Below are positions 1-5,992 of a stretch of DNA of 41,794 bases, piece after piece. Location of the stretch: the NCBI RefSeq assembly GCF_001514495.1, contig NZ_BCNM01000038.1, positions 1 through 41,794 on the forward strand, written 5' to 3'. A model generated the notes under the pieces. That model was given only the letters and a program-made list of their open reading frames with translations, made no database searches and had not been told where the DNA came from. Source of the stretch: Paenibacillus pabuli NBRC 13638. GTDB lineage: Bacteria; Bacillota; Bacilli; Paenibacillales; Paenibacillaceae. The position numbers were made by a program, and so were the translations under genes. The first letter of the stretch is position 1, and every line of letters starts with the position of its first letter.

Positions 1-2
1 CA

Positions 3-161
3 GGGAAGTATGGCGGAGCGGGGCTTGGCCTGTCCGTCTGTAAACAATTCGCTGAATTAATGGGGGCATTTTATGGCTTAAAGAGTTCAGTCCCATGGGC
101 AGACGGTTTGTCTTTAATATTTCCAGCGTTGCACCCTCCGTCCATGCGAAAATTTGAATGA
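3..161 (+). CDS. Sensor histidine kinase, C-terminal fragment (5' end outside window)
   Basis: The first 53 codons read in frame as the end of a kinase ATP-binding domain. The start GGAGLGLSVCKQFAELMGG-like stretch is the G2 glycine box followed by the helix typical of HATPase_c. The actual residues after the helix are GAFYGLKSS, so the usual GG turn is changed. The frame ends at TGA 159-161. The sensor and dimerisation parts lie outside the window, so signal and partner cannot be inferred. The reading as a kinase is firm for the motif; a related GHKL ATPase is the only alternative. Confidence 0.8.
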   Translation, partial: GKYGGAGLGLSVCKQFAELMGAFYGLKSSVPWADGLSLIFPALHPPSMRKFE

Positions 162-203
162 TGAATATATTATTCTATCTGAAAAAGATAGGAGGTATAT
201 ACG

Positions 204-629
204 TTGACACAATTTCTGGATGCAAGATCATCGCAAAATGCTGCGTTGTTTAATTCTATTTCCATACCGATTCCAGTGATTAACACGCCTCAATTATTCG
301 GCCAGATTGGTCTGCAAACGGCTGGAGCCGGAACCAATCTGAGGGTCTCCCTAAAAGGAACCATAACAGTACAATTACCTCTTGCTCTATTTCAAGTGAG
401 AATTATTATTGTAAGAGGCACCGTTGCTACTGATCCGATCGTTTACTCTGCTAACTTCACGTATGGTTTAAGTGGTCTCCTTAACCCCGAAGTTATCATG
501 TTCTCTGCCAACGACTATAATCCACCGATCTCTGCTCAAATAACGTACACTGCATTTATCAGTAGCAACCTGCTCGGAACGGTTCGGGTCGGCCCTGAGA
601 GTTTCGACGGATTTATCGTTTCGAATTAG
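204..629 (+). CDS. Hypothetical beta-rich protein, possibly spore-surface or exported
   Basis: This 141-residue protein starts at a TTG preceded by GGAGG at 191-195, eight bases upstream. I do not recognise a named family. The sequence is rich in alternating hydrophobic and Thr/Ser residues, with almost no Lys and no Cys, which suggests an all-beta fold. There is no clear signal peptide. Its composition resembles small Paenibacillus and Bacillus surface proteins such as exosporium components, and the two genes facing it at 707-2326 have the same style. Expression as a single gene is likely, because it is 42 bases after the kinase fragment and ends at a hairpin at 642-690. The spore-surface link is inference only. 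Confidence 0.75.
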   Translation: MTQFLDARSSQNAALFNSISIPIPVINTPQLFGQIGLQTAGAGTNLRVSLKGTITVQLPLALFQVRIIIVRGTVATDPIVYSANFTYGLSGLLNPEVIMFSANDYNPPISAQITYTAFISSNLLGTVRVGPESFDGFIVSN

Positions 630-641
630 AATGAATACGTC

Positions 642-690
642 CACCCCCGTATTTTATCCTGTTTTTACATAGGATTAAGGTAAGGGGGTG
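642..690. terminator. Convergent hairpin terminator
   Basis: CACCCCC at 642-648 pairs with GGGGGTG at 684-690, and an inner ATCCT pairs with AGGAT. It sits between the stop of the forward gene at 629 and the stop of the reverse gene at 707. It can therefore serve both strands, with T-rich sequence after the stem on the forward side. Confidence 0.65.
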
Positions 691-706
691 TTTCATTTAA
701 TTTAAA

Positions 707-1939
707 TTAGTTTCCAAAATAAACATCCAGCTTACCCGTGGGTGGCGTTGTCGCCATCCAGACAGCTGCCAGATTATCTGGACTAACTGTAGCCGCAGTA
801 ATATAGTCTCCAATGAGTACTGTGGGCATCGGAGAGTTGCCATTCGGATTAAAAGATGTAGTTGTGATGCGACGATTAGTGAAGCTCGCACCTCCATTAA
901 ACGATTCTGCAACAAAAACGTCCAGCAGGAACCCGTTAATTTGATTGCTGTAATATATGACGCGGATCGTCCCGGCAAACGGCGATACGCTTATCGACGG
1001 GAAAAAATTCTGTGTACCCGTTGGCGCGCCTGTGATACTGATGGGGTCTGACCATAAAAGGCCATCCGGAGATTCGCAGAGTAAAACATCGGTATATCCG
1101 GCACGTGCATCATTCCAGACGGCATATAACGTACCACTGTTGGTTCCATTTGATATATCCGCCCCCATGCTTAAGTTAGTCTGTACTCGAAAGGCATAGT
1201 TTGGTACAGGTAAAGGCGAAGGTGCCGGTACAACGGATGAAATAAACGTTGCTTGTCTCTCCAGAGGAGGTTGATAGGTAATGCCCCCATCGTACGAAAT
1301 ACGCAATAACGCAGATGGACTGGCAGGGCCCGTAATGATATAACCCGCATAGACTTGACCTGAGAATCCAACAGCCAGCGCAGCCCGATCGTGTATTCCT
1401 CGGGGATTGGACTGCCGATCAGGAGGCTCCCAGGAGATCCCTTGGGTGAGCGACCTTTGCGTAAATATAGCGGAAGAAGCAGTAGCAAGCGGAGTATATC
1501 CTACATATGCATTGCCTCGATAAGGGCTACCTGGAGAACGATCAACAGCTATGTAAGGCTCATCATTATGAACAATAGTACCGAACCCCGCTTGGACGAT
1601 AACCGGTGGCTGCCACGTGAGTCCATCATCAAAAGAAGTATAACTCGCAATCGTCCCATCATTGATCCCGTTAAACAAATGTACGGTAACGATAAAGGTA
1701 TTCGGAAACGTATAGTCTATCGTAGGCGCCTCTGCTCCTGCATACCCTGCCGGTTGAGGAAGCACAGTGGTGGTCCAGGTACTGCCTCCATTAATGGAAC
1801 GATAGAAACCAGTCAATGTTGGCCCGGTACTGGTATCCACAGCTACCACGCACATAATATTCGGGTTCAGCGTATTAACTGCAATTGAAGGTTCAAATTG
1901 ACTGCCTGCCAAAGCCCCGGTAATATTCACAACTACCAT
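707..1939 (-). CDS. Sialidase-fold (Asp-box / BNR repeat) protein
   Basis: This 410-residue protein carries several Asp-box motifs of the form S-x-(D/N)-x-G-x-x-W: SINGGSTW near residues 48-55, SFDDGLTW near 102-109, SYDGGITY near 215-222, and weaker ones near ESPDGLLW and SFNGGASF. Asp-boxes mark beta-propellers of the sialidase superfamily. There is no signal peptide, and I do not see the full Arg triad of a true sialidase, so enzymatic activity is uncertain; it may be a structural or binding propeller. The ATG has GAGGTGA four bases upstream. The gene follows the 1958-2326 gene by 18 bases and is probably cotranscribed with it. Confidence 0.8.
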   Translation of the reverse strand: MVVVNITGALAGSQFEPSIAVNTLNPNIMCVVAVDTSTGPTLTGFYRSINGGSTWTTTVLPQPAGYAGAEAPTIDYTFPNTFIVTVHLFNGINDGTIASYTSFDDGLTWQPPVIVQAGFGTIVHNDEPYIAVDRSPGSPYRGNAYVGYTPLATASSAIFTQRSLTQGISWEPPDRQSNPRGIHDRAALAVGFSGQVYAGYIITGPASPSALLRISYDGGITYQPPLERQATFISSVVPAPSPLPVPNYAFRVQTNLSMGADISNGTNSGTLYAVWNDARAGYTDVLLCESPDGLLWSDPISITGAPTGTQNFFPSISVSPFAGTIRVIYYSNQINGFLLDVFVAESFNGGASFTNRRITTTSFNPNGNSPMPTVLIGDYITAATVSPDNLAAVWMATTPPTGKLDVYFGN

Positions 1940-1957
1940 CTGCTCACCTCGATTCCT

Positions 1958-2326
1958 TTAAGGGATATTTGTGAATCGGTCAATTAATGTCATCTCCGAT
2001 TGAAGCACACGCTGGATGATCTGACCTGTAGAATTAACACCGTATACATGGATGACCGTACTTGTAGCACTAAAATAATCGCTCTGCACCTCGTAAAAAG
2101 CAGCATTGATCAATGGATAGATTAAGCTTCTGGTCGCTTGAGGTAGTAATTCAAATAGATCATGAGCAATGGGTATACGTGCAGCCTGGGTAGTGTCCCA
2201 TCTGAATACCTCAAGCTCAACATTGACAGGCACATTAAGGGAATCATTAATGCAAGTCACGATAAGCTGAGTGGATTGGGTCTCACCCGAAGTTGGATTG
2301 TAAATAAAGCCTGTAGAGTTTGGCAA
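1958..2326 (-). CDS. Hypothetical protein, small beta-rich
   Basis: This is a 122-residue protein of unknown function. A longer reading starts at GTG 2333-2335, but GGAAGGAG touches or overlaps that GTG, leaving no spacer. The TTG at 2324-2326 lies eight bases after GGAAGGAG and is the better start, giving MPNSTGFIYNP. The sequence alternates hydrophobic and polar residues with many Thr, Val and Ile, without Cys or a signal peptide, as in the 204-629 protein. It is the first gene of a reverse pair with the Asp-box protein. Function is unassigned; a shared surface or spore-coat role with its neighbours is a guess. Confidence 0.7.
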   Translation of the reverse strand: MPNSTGFIYNPTSGETQSTQLIVTCINDSLNVPVNVELEVFRWDTTQAARIPIAHDLFELLPQATRSLIYPLINAAFYEVQSDYFSATSTVIHVYGVNSTGQIIQRVLQSEMTLIDRFTNIP

Positions 2327-2515
2327 AAAGGACACTCCTTCCGCAATATATAGTAAAGTATATTACGATTCCTGCTGCCAGTATGACTAAACTTCGACTC
2401 TTATATTGGTACTATATTAAATTTTTTTGTGATACATATGCTAGATTACTAGATATAGTTATAAAACATGATTCTATTATTATTTTTAAGCGTAACATAC
2501 GCCTCTGCTAGCCGA

Positions 2516-2875
2516 CTTGGCCTAAAAGATTATTGGATGTATGATAGTCATCCGATAGTTAACGGAACAAGCTACACCAATTTGGGTACGGGGAACAACT
2601 TCTAGCAAGAATAAGTTGAAGTTGAATTTGCAGCAGTTTGCCCGAAGTATGAATACTAAAGAAGCTACAGCTGCGGCAAAAGAACTTGGATACACTAAGA
2701 CAAAATTTACATCTCATGAACACCTGTCTTTAAAAAGGGGAATAAATACATTACCCCTGATGTTGATGGTCATAACGGGGGGATTTGGAAAATGGCTAGT
2801 TCAGTGAAGAATCTAGGCAGTAAGGGTACCAGAACGGGTACTTATGATAAAAATTTAAAAAGGATTGGAGATTAA
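2516..2875 (+). pseudogene. Decayed C-terminus of a polymorphic toxin (RHS-type linker plus Ntox21-like domain)
   Basis: Pieces of one toxin C-terminus are readable in successive frames. From 2516 the frame gives LGLKDYWMYDSHPIVNG and runs to a stop at 2603. A second frame, open across 2601-2807, gives the LNLQQFA pre-toxin motif and then AAAKELGYTKTKFTSH. After about 2718 the family sequence continues in another frame (PVFKKGNKYITPDVDGHNGG, then IWKMASSVKNLGSK) to a TAA at 2873-2875. One missing base near 2718-2724 would explain the second shift; restoring a G gives SHGTPVFKKGN. The LNLQxFA peptide and the terminal domain are typical of Firmicute polymorphic toxins, and the domain resembles Ntox21. 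No complete RHS body is present upstream. An ATG at 2468 opens a 45-residue reading frame with a hydrophobic start into the first piece; I regard it as chance. Confidence 0.75.
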
Positions 2876-2880
2876 AAAGA

Positions 2881-3393
2881 ATGCATTGTTGGAGAGTTAC
2901 AAAGTATAACCCCGTTTATCGCGATAATGAAGGAAACTTTAAAAAAGAAGATTGGACATCATATTATGATATCGGGAAAGTTTATGAAGGAAAAGAATTC
3001 ACACTGTCAGACTATCTATCTTTTGAGAGTAGATATATTGATGCAATAGTAACTCTAATGCAATGTATGAACGTTTCTTCGTTTAAAATTACAAACGTAG
3101 AAAAATACGATGATAATGTTACTCAGAATCTTTCTATCTCGAGTAAAATGGCTGATTTGTTTGCAACCGTAAAAGATGGTGATACCATTGATAATTCAAA
3201 TTTATCCGATATATGTAAACTAATTCTCCGAGAACATTTATGGGGGAAACTGTCCGTGTCATCCATGTTTGTTCATTTCGGTAATGACTACTATATGTAC
3301 ATTGGACTACAAGAAGAATGTGTGGGAAATCTAAATGAAATCAGGAATTCAGGGTTGTTTGTTGAAACATATACTTCTCCGTATCAAAGCTAG
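2881..3393 (+). CDS. Probable immunity protein of the decayed toxin
   Basis: This is an intact 170-residue acidic, cytosolic-looking protein (starts MHCWRVTKYNPVYRDNEG) with no signal peptide or membrane segment. Its ATG lies five bases after the natural stop of the toxin remnant, and its ribosome site AGGATTGGAG lies inside the toxin coding end, the usual toxin-immunity arrangement. The start WR-TKYNP-YR with a WTSYYDIG segment resembles proteins often found beside polymorphic toxins, but I cannot name the Imm family with certainty. The toxin is broken while this frame is clean, so it may be kept as an orphan defence against toxins of neighbours. Confidence 0.7.
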   Translation: MHCWRVTKYNPVYRDNEGNFKKEDWTSYYDIGKVYEGKEFTLSDYLSFESRYIDAIVTLMQCMNVSSFKITNVEKYDDNVTQNLSISSKMADLFATVKDGDTIDNSNLSDICKLILREHLWGKLSVSSMFVHFGNDYYMYIGLQEECVGNLNEIRNSGLFVETYTSPYQS

Positions 3394-3421
3394 ATTGATA
3401 ATGTCTAAGTCGATATGACGC

Positions 3422-3468
3422 GGGACAAGAACATTGTTCCATTCAAAGTCGCAATTTTAGAGGTTTTT
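3422..3468 (+). repeat. GGACAAGAAC-family repeat, copy 1, degenerate
   Basis: GGGACAAGAACATTGTTCC at 3422-3440 is followed by ATTCAAAGTCGCAATTTTAG and a short T run. The same order of parts (box, GTCGC, ATTTTAG, T run) recurs at 4132-4180. It lies in the 299-base gap after the immunity gene. Confidence 0.75.
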
Positions 3469-3478
3469 CGAATTATCA

Positions 3479-3511
3479 GGTCAGCCATTAAATACTGGTT
3501 GGCCTTTTTTT
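3479..3511 (+). terminator. Intrinsic terminator after the immunity gene
   Basis: GGTCAGCCA (3479-3487) pairs with TGGTTGGCC (3495-3503), allowing two wobble pairs, over a 7-base loop. Seven to eight T follow directly. Confidence 0.8.
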
Positions 3512-3692
3512 ATATTCGTTTAACGGTTGGGTTAGCAGAAAGATCGTAGCGGTTTAATGGGTCAGTGCCTCGAAACAAAACAGTTCTCTCACGACCTCCA
3601 AAAGACTACGTTTAGGCTATAGAATTTAATGTATACGTTTTTGTATTAAAGCTTATGCTAAGAATGGGAAACTCAAGCACAGGAGGGTACAC

Positions 3693-4169
3693 ATGAAAAA
3701 GAAAATGCTTCTAGTTCTAAGTATTATATGGTTATTGGCCACTATGTCTCCAGTAAGTGCAGGGCCATTAAATGTGGAAGAAATAAATCCCAAGATTAAA
3801 TCAAAGGAAATTAGCCCACTGTATGCCACTATTCCTGGAAACTTTGAAGTTGTTACTAAAAAGATTAATGGTTCATTTGTAATTTTCTACTTGTCAGAGA
3901 ATGACTCCGTACTGAGTATTTCTGAGAGCTATTATCAGGGACAAGAAATCAATCAATCGGATAAAACCGAGATCATAATTAAAGGGGATGTTAAGTACTT
4001 TTATAGCCCATTCATTAACAGATCTGGAGGAAGCATAGCTTGGATTAAAGACGATATCCTGTTTGAAATGAATAGTGTGTACTTTGATAAAAACACAATG
4101 TTAAATTATGCAACCACACTTAAGTTGTCGAGGGACAAGAACATGGTCCCATTGAAGTCGCTATTTTAG
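3693..4169 (+). CDS. Small secreted protein with a repeat-derived C-terminus
   Basis: This 158-residue protein has a clear signal peptide: MKKKMLLVLSIIWLLATMSPVSAG, cleavage expected after the SAG/AGP region. AGGAGGG lies before the ATG. The mature part has no recognised catalytic motif; the segment SGGSIAWIKDDILFEMNS followed by an alpha-helical end resembles DUF4367-type extracytoplasmic domains, at low confidence. The last 13 residues (SRDKNMVPLKSLF) are encoded by the GGACAAGAAC repeat at 4132-4170, so the original protein probably ended near YATTLK and the repeat supplied a new tail and stop. It has no obvious operon partner. Confidence 0.75.
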   Translation: MKKKMLLVLSIIWLLATMSPVSAGPLNVEEINPKIKSKEISPLYATIPGNFEVVTKKINGSFVIFYLSENDSVLSISESYYQGQEINQSDKTEIIIKGDVKYFYSPFINRSGGSIAWIKDDILFEMNSVYFDKNTMLNYATTLKLSRDKNMVPLKSLF

Positions 4170-4270
4170 CGGCTTTTTTATTTTATCGGTACAAGTTCTT
4201 GTCCCGAGCCAAGGACAAGAACTTGTACCGATTGCCGGAATGGACAAGAACATAGTCCGATTACCGATTA
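4132..4270 (+). repeat. Composite GGACAAGAAC repeat element with inverted repeat
   Basis: In order: GGGACAAGAACATGGTCCC (4132-4150); a terminator hairpin (4157-4179); an inverted copy (4185-4204); an 8-base loop; a direct copy (4213-4232) that is perfectly complementary to the inverted one over 20 bases; and another direct copy starting at 4242 and ending in CCGATTA at 4264-4270. The 58 bases 4213-4270 recur with changes at 4431-4488. Confidence 0.85.
4157..4179 (+). terminator. Repeat-borne intrinsic terminator
   Basis: GTCGCT (4157-4162) pairs with AGCGGC (4168-4173), one wobble, around ATTTT, followed by six T. It terminates the 3693-4169 gene and belongs to the repeat element, because the same structure occurs at 21796-21818. 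Confidence 0.7.
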
Positions 4271-4430
4271 TATGTATATCTAAACATTGATAACATGCAC
4301 TTAGAGCTTTATTAAGTACCATAACACATGAAAATGTTCACAATGTTGTGTGACAACTGACAAGATGGGAGGTTAAACACGTTTGCTAGGTATTAAAAAA
4401 GCGAAATATCAGACTGAAACTGGCAGTTGA

Positions 4431-4488
4431 GGACAAGAACTTGTACCGATTGCCGAGAGGGACAAGAACATGTTCCTATTTCCGATTA
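4431..4488 (+). repeat. Second 58-base GGACAAGAAC double copy
   Basis: GGACAAGAACTTGTACCGAT at 4431-4450 and GGGACAAGAACATGTTCC at 4459-4476, ending TTTCCGATTA at 4479-4488. It has the same two-box layout and length as 4213-4270. Its last three bases form the stop codon of the reverse-strand MerR gene. Confidence 0.85.
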
Positions 4489-4821
4489 GGCGTTTTTGCA
4501 TATAATTTTCTCCAGACGGAATTGTGTCTGTGCCACTGCACGTTCCACCTTAGCTTTGTGCATGAGCAAAAATTGTTTTCTGGCATCGAGAGGAGGATAT
4601 CCTTGTCGAATCAGTTCTGTGTAAGCCTTAATATCCTCAATAGACATGCCCGTATCTTTCAAAGCGATAACCAACTCCAGCCACTCTAGGACTTCGTTCG
4701 AATATTCTCTTCTACCTGAAGCATTACGTTCCACATGAGGTAAGCTGTCTTCTTGCTCATAATAGCGCAGGGTGGAGGGACGTAAACCTGTAATTTTCTC
4801 AATTTCACTAATACTGTACAT
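4486..4821 (-). CDS. MerR-family regulator, C-terminus cut by a repeat
   Basis: This 111-residue protein starts MYSISEIEKITGLRPSTLRYYEQE, the MerR winged-helix signature, and goes on to the dimerisation helix. The ATG at 4819-4821 lies nine bases after AAAGGA; an upstream in-frame ATG at 4839 overlaps that ribosome site and is less likely. It is a close paralogue of the protein at 22841-23209, but after the LEKII segment it ends in CKNA where the paralogue continues for 14 further residues. The stop codon lies in the repeat at 4431-4488. No target gene remains beside it; the paralogue is linked to an SDR gene. It may still bind DNA. Confidence 0.8.
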   Translation of the reverse strand: MYSISEIEKITGLRPSTLRYYEQEDSLPHVERNASGRREYSNEVLEWLELVIALKDTGMSIEDIKAYTELIRQGYPPLDARKQFLLMHKAKVERAVAQTQFRLEKIICKNA

Positions 4822-4840
4822 GCCAAACGATCCTTTCATA

Positions 4841-4863
4841 GTTAAAGTTAACTCGAAGTGAAT
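4841..4863 (-). promoter_or_regulatory. MerR-type operator dyad
   Basis: GTTAAAGTTAACTCGAAGTG, then AAT, contains the symmetric core AGTTAACT. It is nearly identical to the dyad at 22799-22821 in front of the SDR gene. Here it lies directly upstream of the MerR start, suggesting autoregulation, but the -10 position seen at the SDR locus is replaced by the ribosome site. Confidence 0.6.
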
Positions 4864-4983
4864 TGCACACTAGTAACGTGTTATATGCCGAATCAAAGAC
4901 TGGTCACAGTCAGCAGTAAAATATAAACGACAACGAAATGACTTATGCATGCTGATGTTATGAAGTTTTAAAGCATAGAATCC

Positions 4984-5778
4984 TCATTTTAGATAGTTAC
5001 TTACATTGTTCTTAAAATCTCGTGGTGTCATGCCGTAAATAGCCTGGAACACCCGATTGAACGTACGCTGGCTATCGAATCCTGCATTCATCCACACCGT
5101 TGTTAGAGACGCATCTGTGGTACGAATTAACATGGAAGCATACTCAACCCGAAGCATCGATAGATAGTTTCGCAGGTTCATTTTGAATCGCTTGGAGAAG
5201 ATGCGAGAAATATAATATTTACTTACGTTAAACTCGGAGGCAAGAGTGTCTAAGGTGATGGGCTCGGTGAAATGTGTTGCTAAGTATTCCATCAGCTTCT
5301 TGGATAAATCCTGTACTGGAAGTTGCTGTACTTGTTCAAATTCAATTTCGCGCAATAGATGCGCGATGATGATGTGAATCCAACCAAGCTTAATGGCATA
5401 ATCATCATCCCGTTTCACTTTCTCAAATGCAACTGCAACGTCTTCATGAACATATGGTTTAGTAATAGTTGGATTCTTAAGATGGAAGCGAGTCAGATCA
5501 GGAAACAGACCGCCTAAGAGCTTGGGATGGATAATAATTAACACCTCCCTCGTATAGGAATCCCCAGTTGTTTCGTAACGGTGAACCATATCAGGGAATA
5601 TCATTGCTGCGTCACCTTCGTGCAAATCATACGTTTGATCATTCACTTCAATCCGTTGAGACCCTGAAATGACATATAGAATTTCAAGATATCCATGCAT
5701 ATGTGGAGGGAAAGAAATCTCCTTCAAATTCCGGATAACCGATAATTCATCCTTACGAATCTCATAAAAAGGTAACAT
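4984..5778 (-). CDS. AraC-family regulator with cupin sensor domain
   Basis: This is a 264-residue protein starting MLPFYEIRKDEL, chosen because GGAGG lies nine bases before this ATG; a longer in-frame reading to 5889 has no ribosome site. Residues ~20-100 form an AraC-type cupin (FPPHMHGYLEILYVISG, then HEGDAAMIFPD and HRY). Residues ~165-264 hold the two helix-turn-helix units (LDTLASEFNVSKYYISRIF, then GFDSQRTFNRVF and GMTPRDF). Such proteins usually bind a sugar and activate a neighbouring uptake or degradation gene. It diverges from the YesS-like gene over about 215 bases, so it may control the pectin locus. The ligand is unknown. Confidence 0.9.
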   Translation of the reverse strand: MLPFYEIRKDELSVIRNLKEISFPPHMHGYLEILYVISGSQRIEVNDQTYDLHEGDAAMIFPDMVHRYETTGDSYTREVLIIIHPKLLGGLFPDLTRFHLKNPTITKPYVHEDVAVAFEKVKRDDDYAIKLGWIHIIIAHLLREIEFEQVQQLPVQDLSKKLMEYLATHFTEPITLDTLASEFNVSKYYISRIFSKRFKMNLRNYLSMLRVEYASMLIRTTDASLTTVWMNAGFDSQRTFNRVFQAIYGMTPRDFKNNVSNYLK

Positions 5779-5907
5779 CCGTCTTAACCTCCAGTGCAAT
5801 TTTTGGCTAGTTTTATATTCTTTATGTCTATATTCTTGTTCATTGCCATGATAAACTCTAGTGTGACGAGATCTACAACGGCTCAACATTTTTATAGTAC
5901 GGCAAAA

Positions 5908-5921
5908 TGCAAGCGATTACA
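5908..5921 (+). promoter_or_regulatory. cre-like CcpA site
   Basis: TGCAAGCGATTACA fits the catabolite-repression consensus TGWNANCGNTNNCA at all but the third base. It lies in the divergent region, 72 bases before the YesS-like start, consistent with glucose repression of the locus. CcpA binding is inferred. Confidence 0.5.
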
Positions 5922-5992
5922 TGACTGCCGTGAAGGGTTTCATGACAAATGGACTCAAGATGTACCAATTCAAACAGATGGAGGAGCAGGAC

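Noticed and set aside
697..1888. Open frames on both strands within the Asp-box gene region
   Set aside because: They overlap the well-supported reverse gene out of frame, have no ribosome sites and give low-complexity, unrecognisable proteins.
2320..2511. 63-codon forward frame starting MAKRTLLPQYIV
   Set aside because: It begins inside the reverse gene's start region, has no ribosome site, and its composition is that of AT-rich non-coding DNA.
2468..2605. Small secreted-looking frame (MILLLFLSVTYASA) running into the toxin remnant
   Set aside because: No ribosome site was seen, and the second half is the linker of the decayed toxin; the hydrophobic start is probably chance.
4213..4488. 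Possible CRISPR array from repeated GGACAAGAAC units
   Set aside because: Spacing is irregular, boxes occur in both orientations, there are no uniform spacers and no cas genes.
4441..4689. Forward frame antisense to the first MerR gene
   Set aside because: It is a shadow of the MerR reading frame and starts in a repeat.
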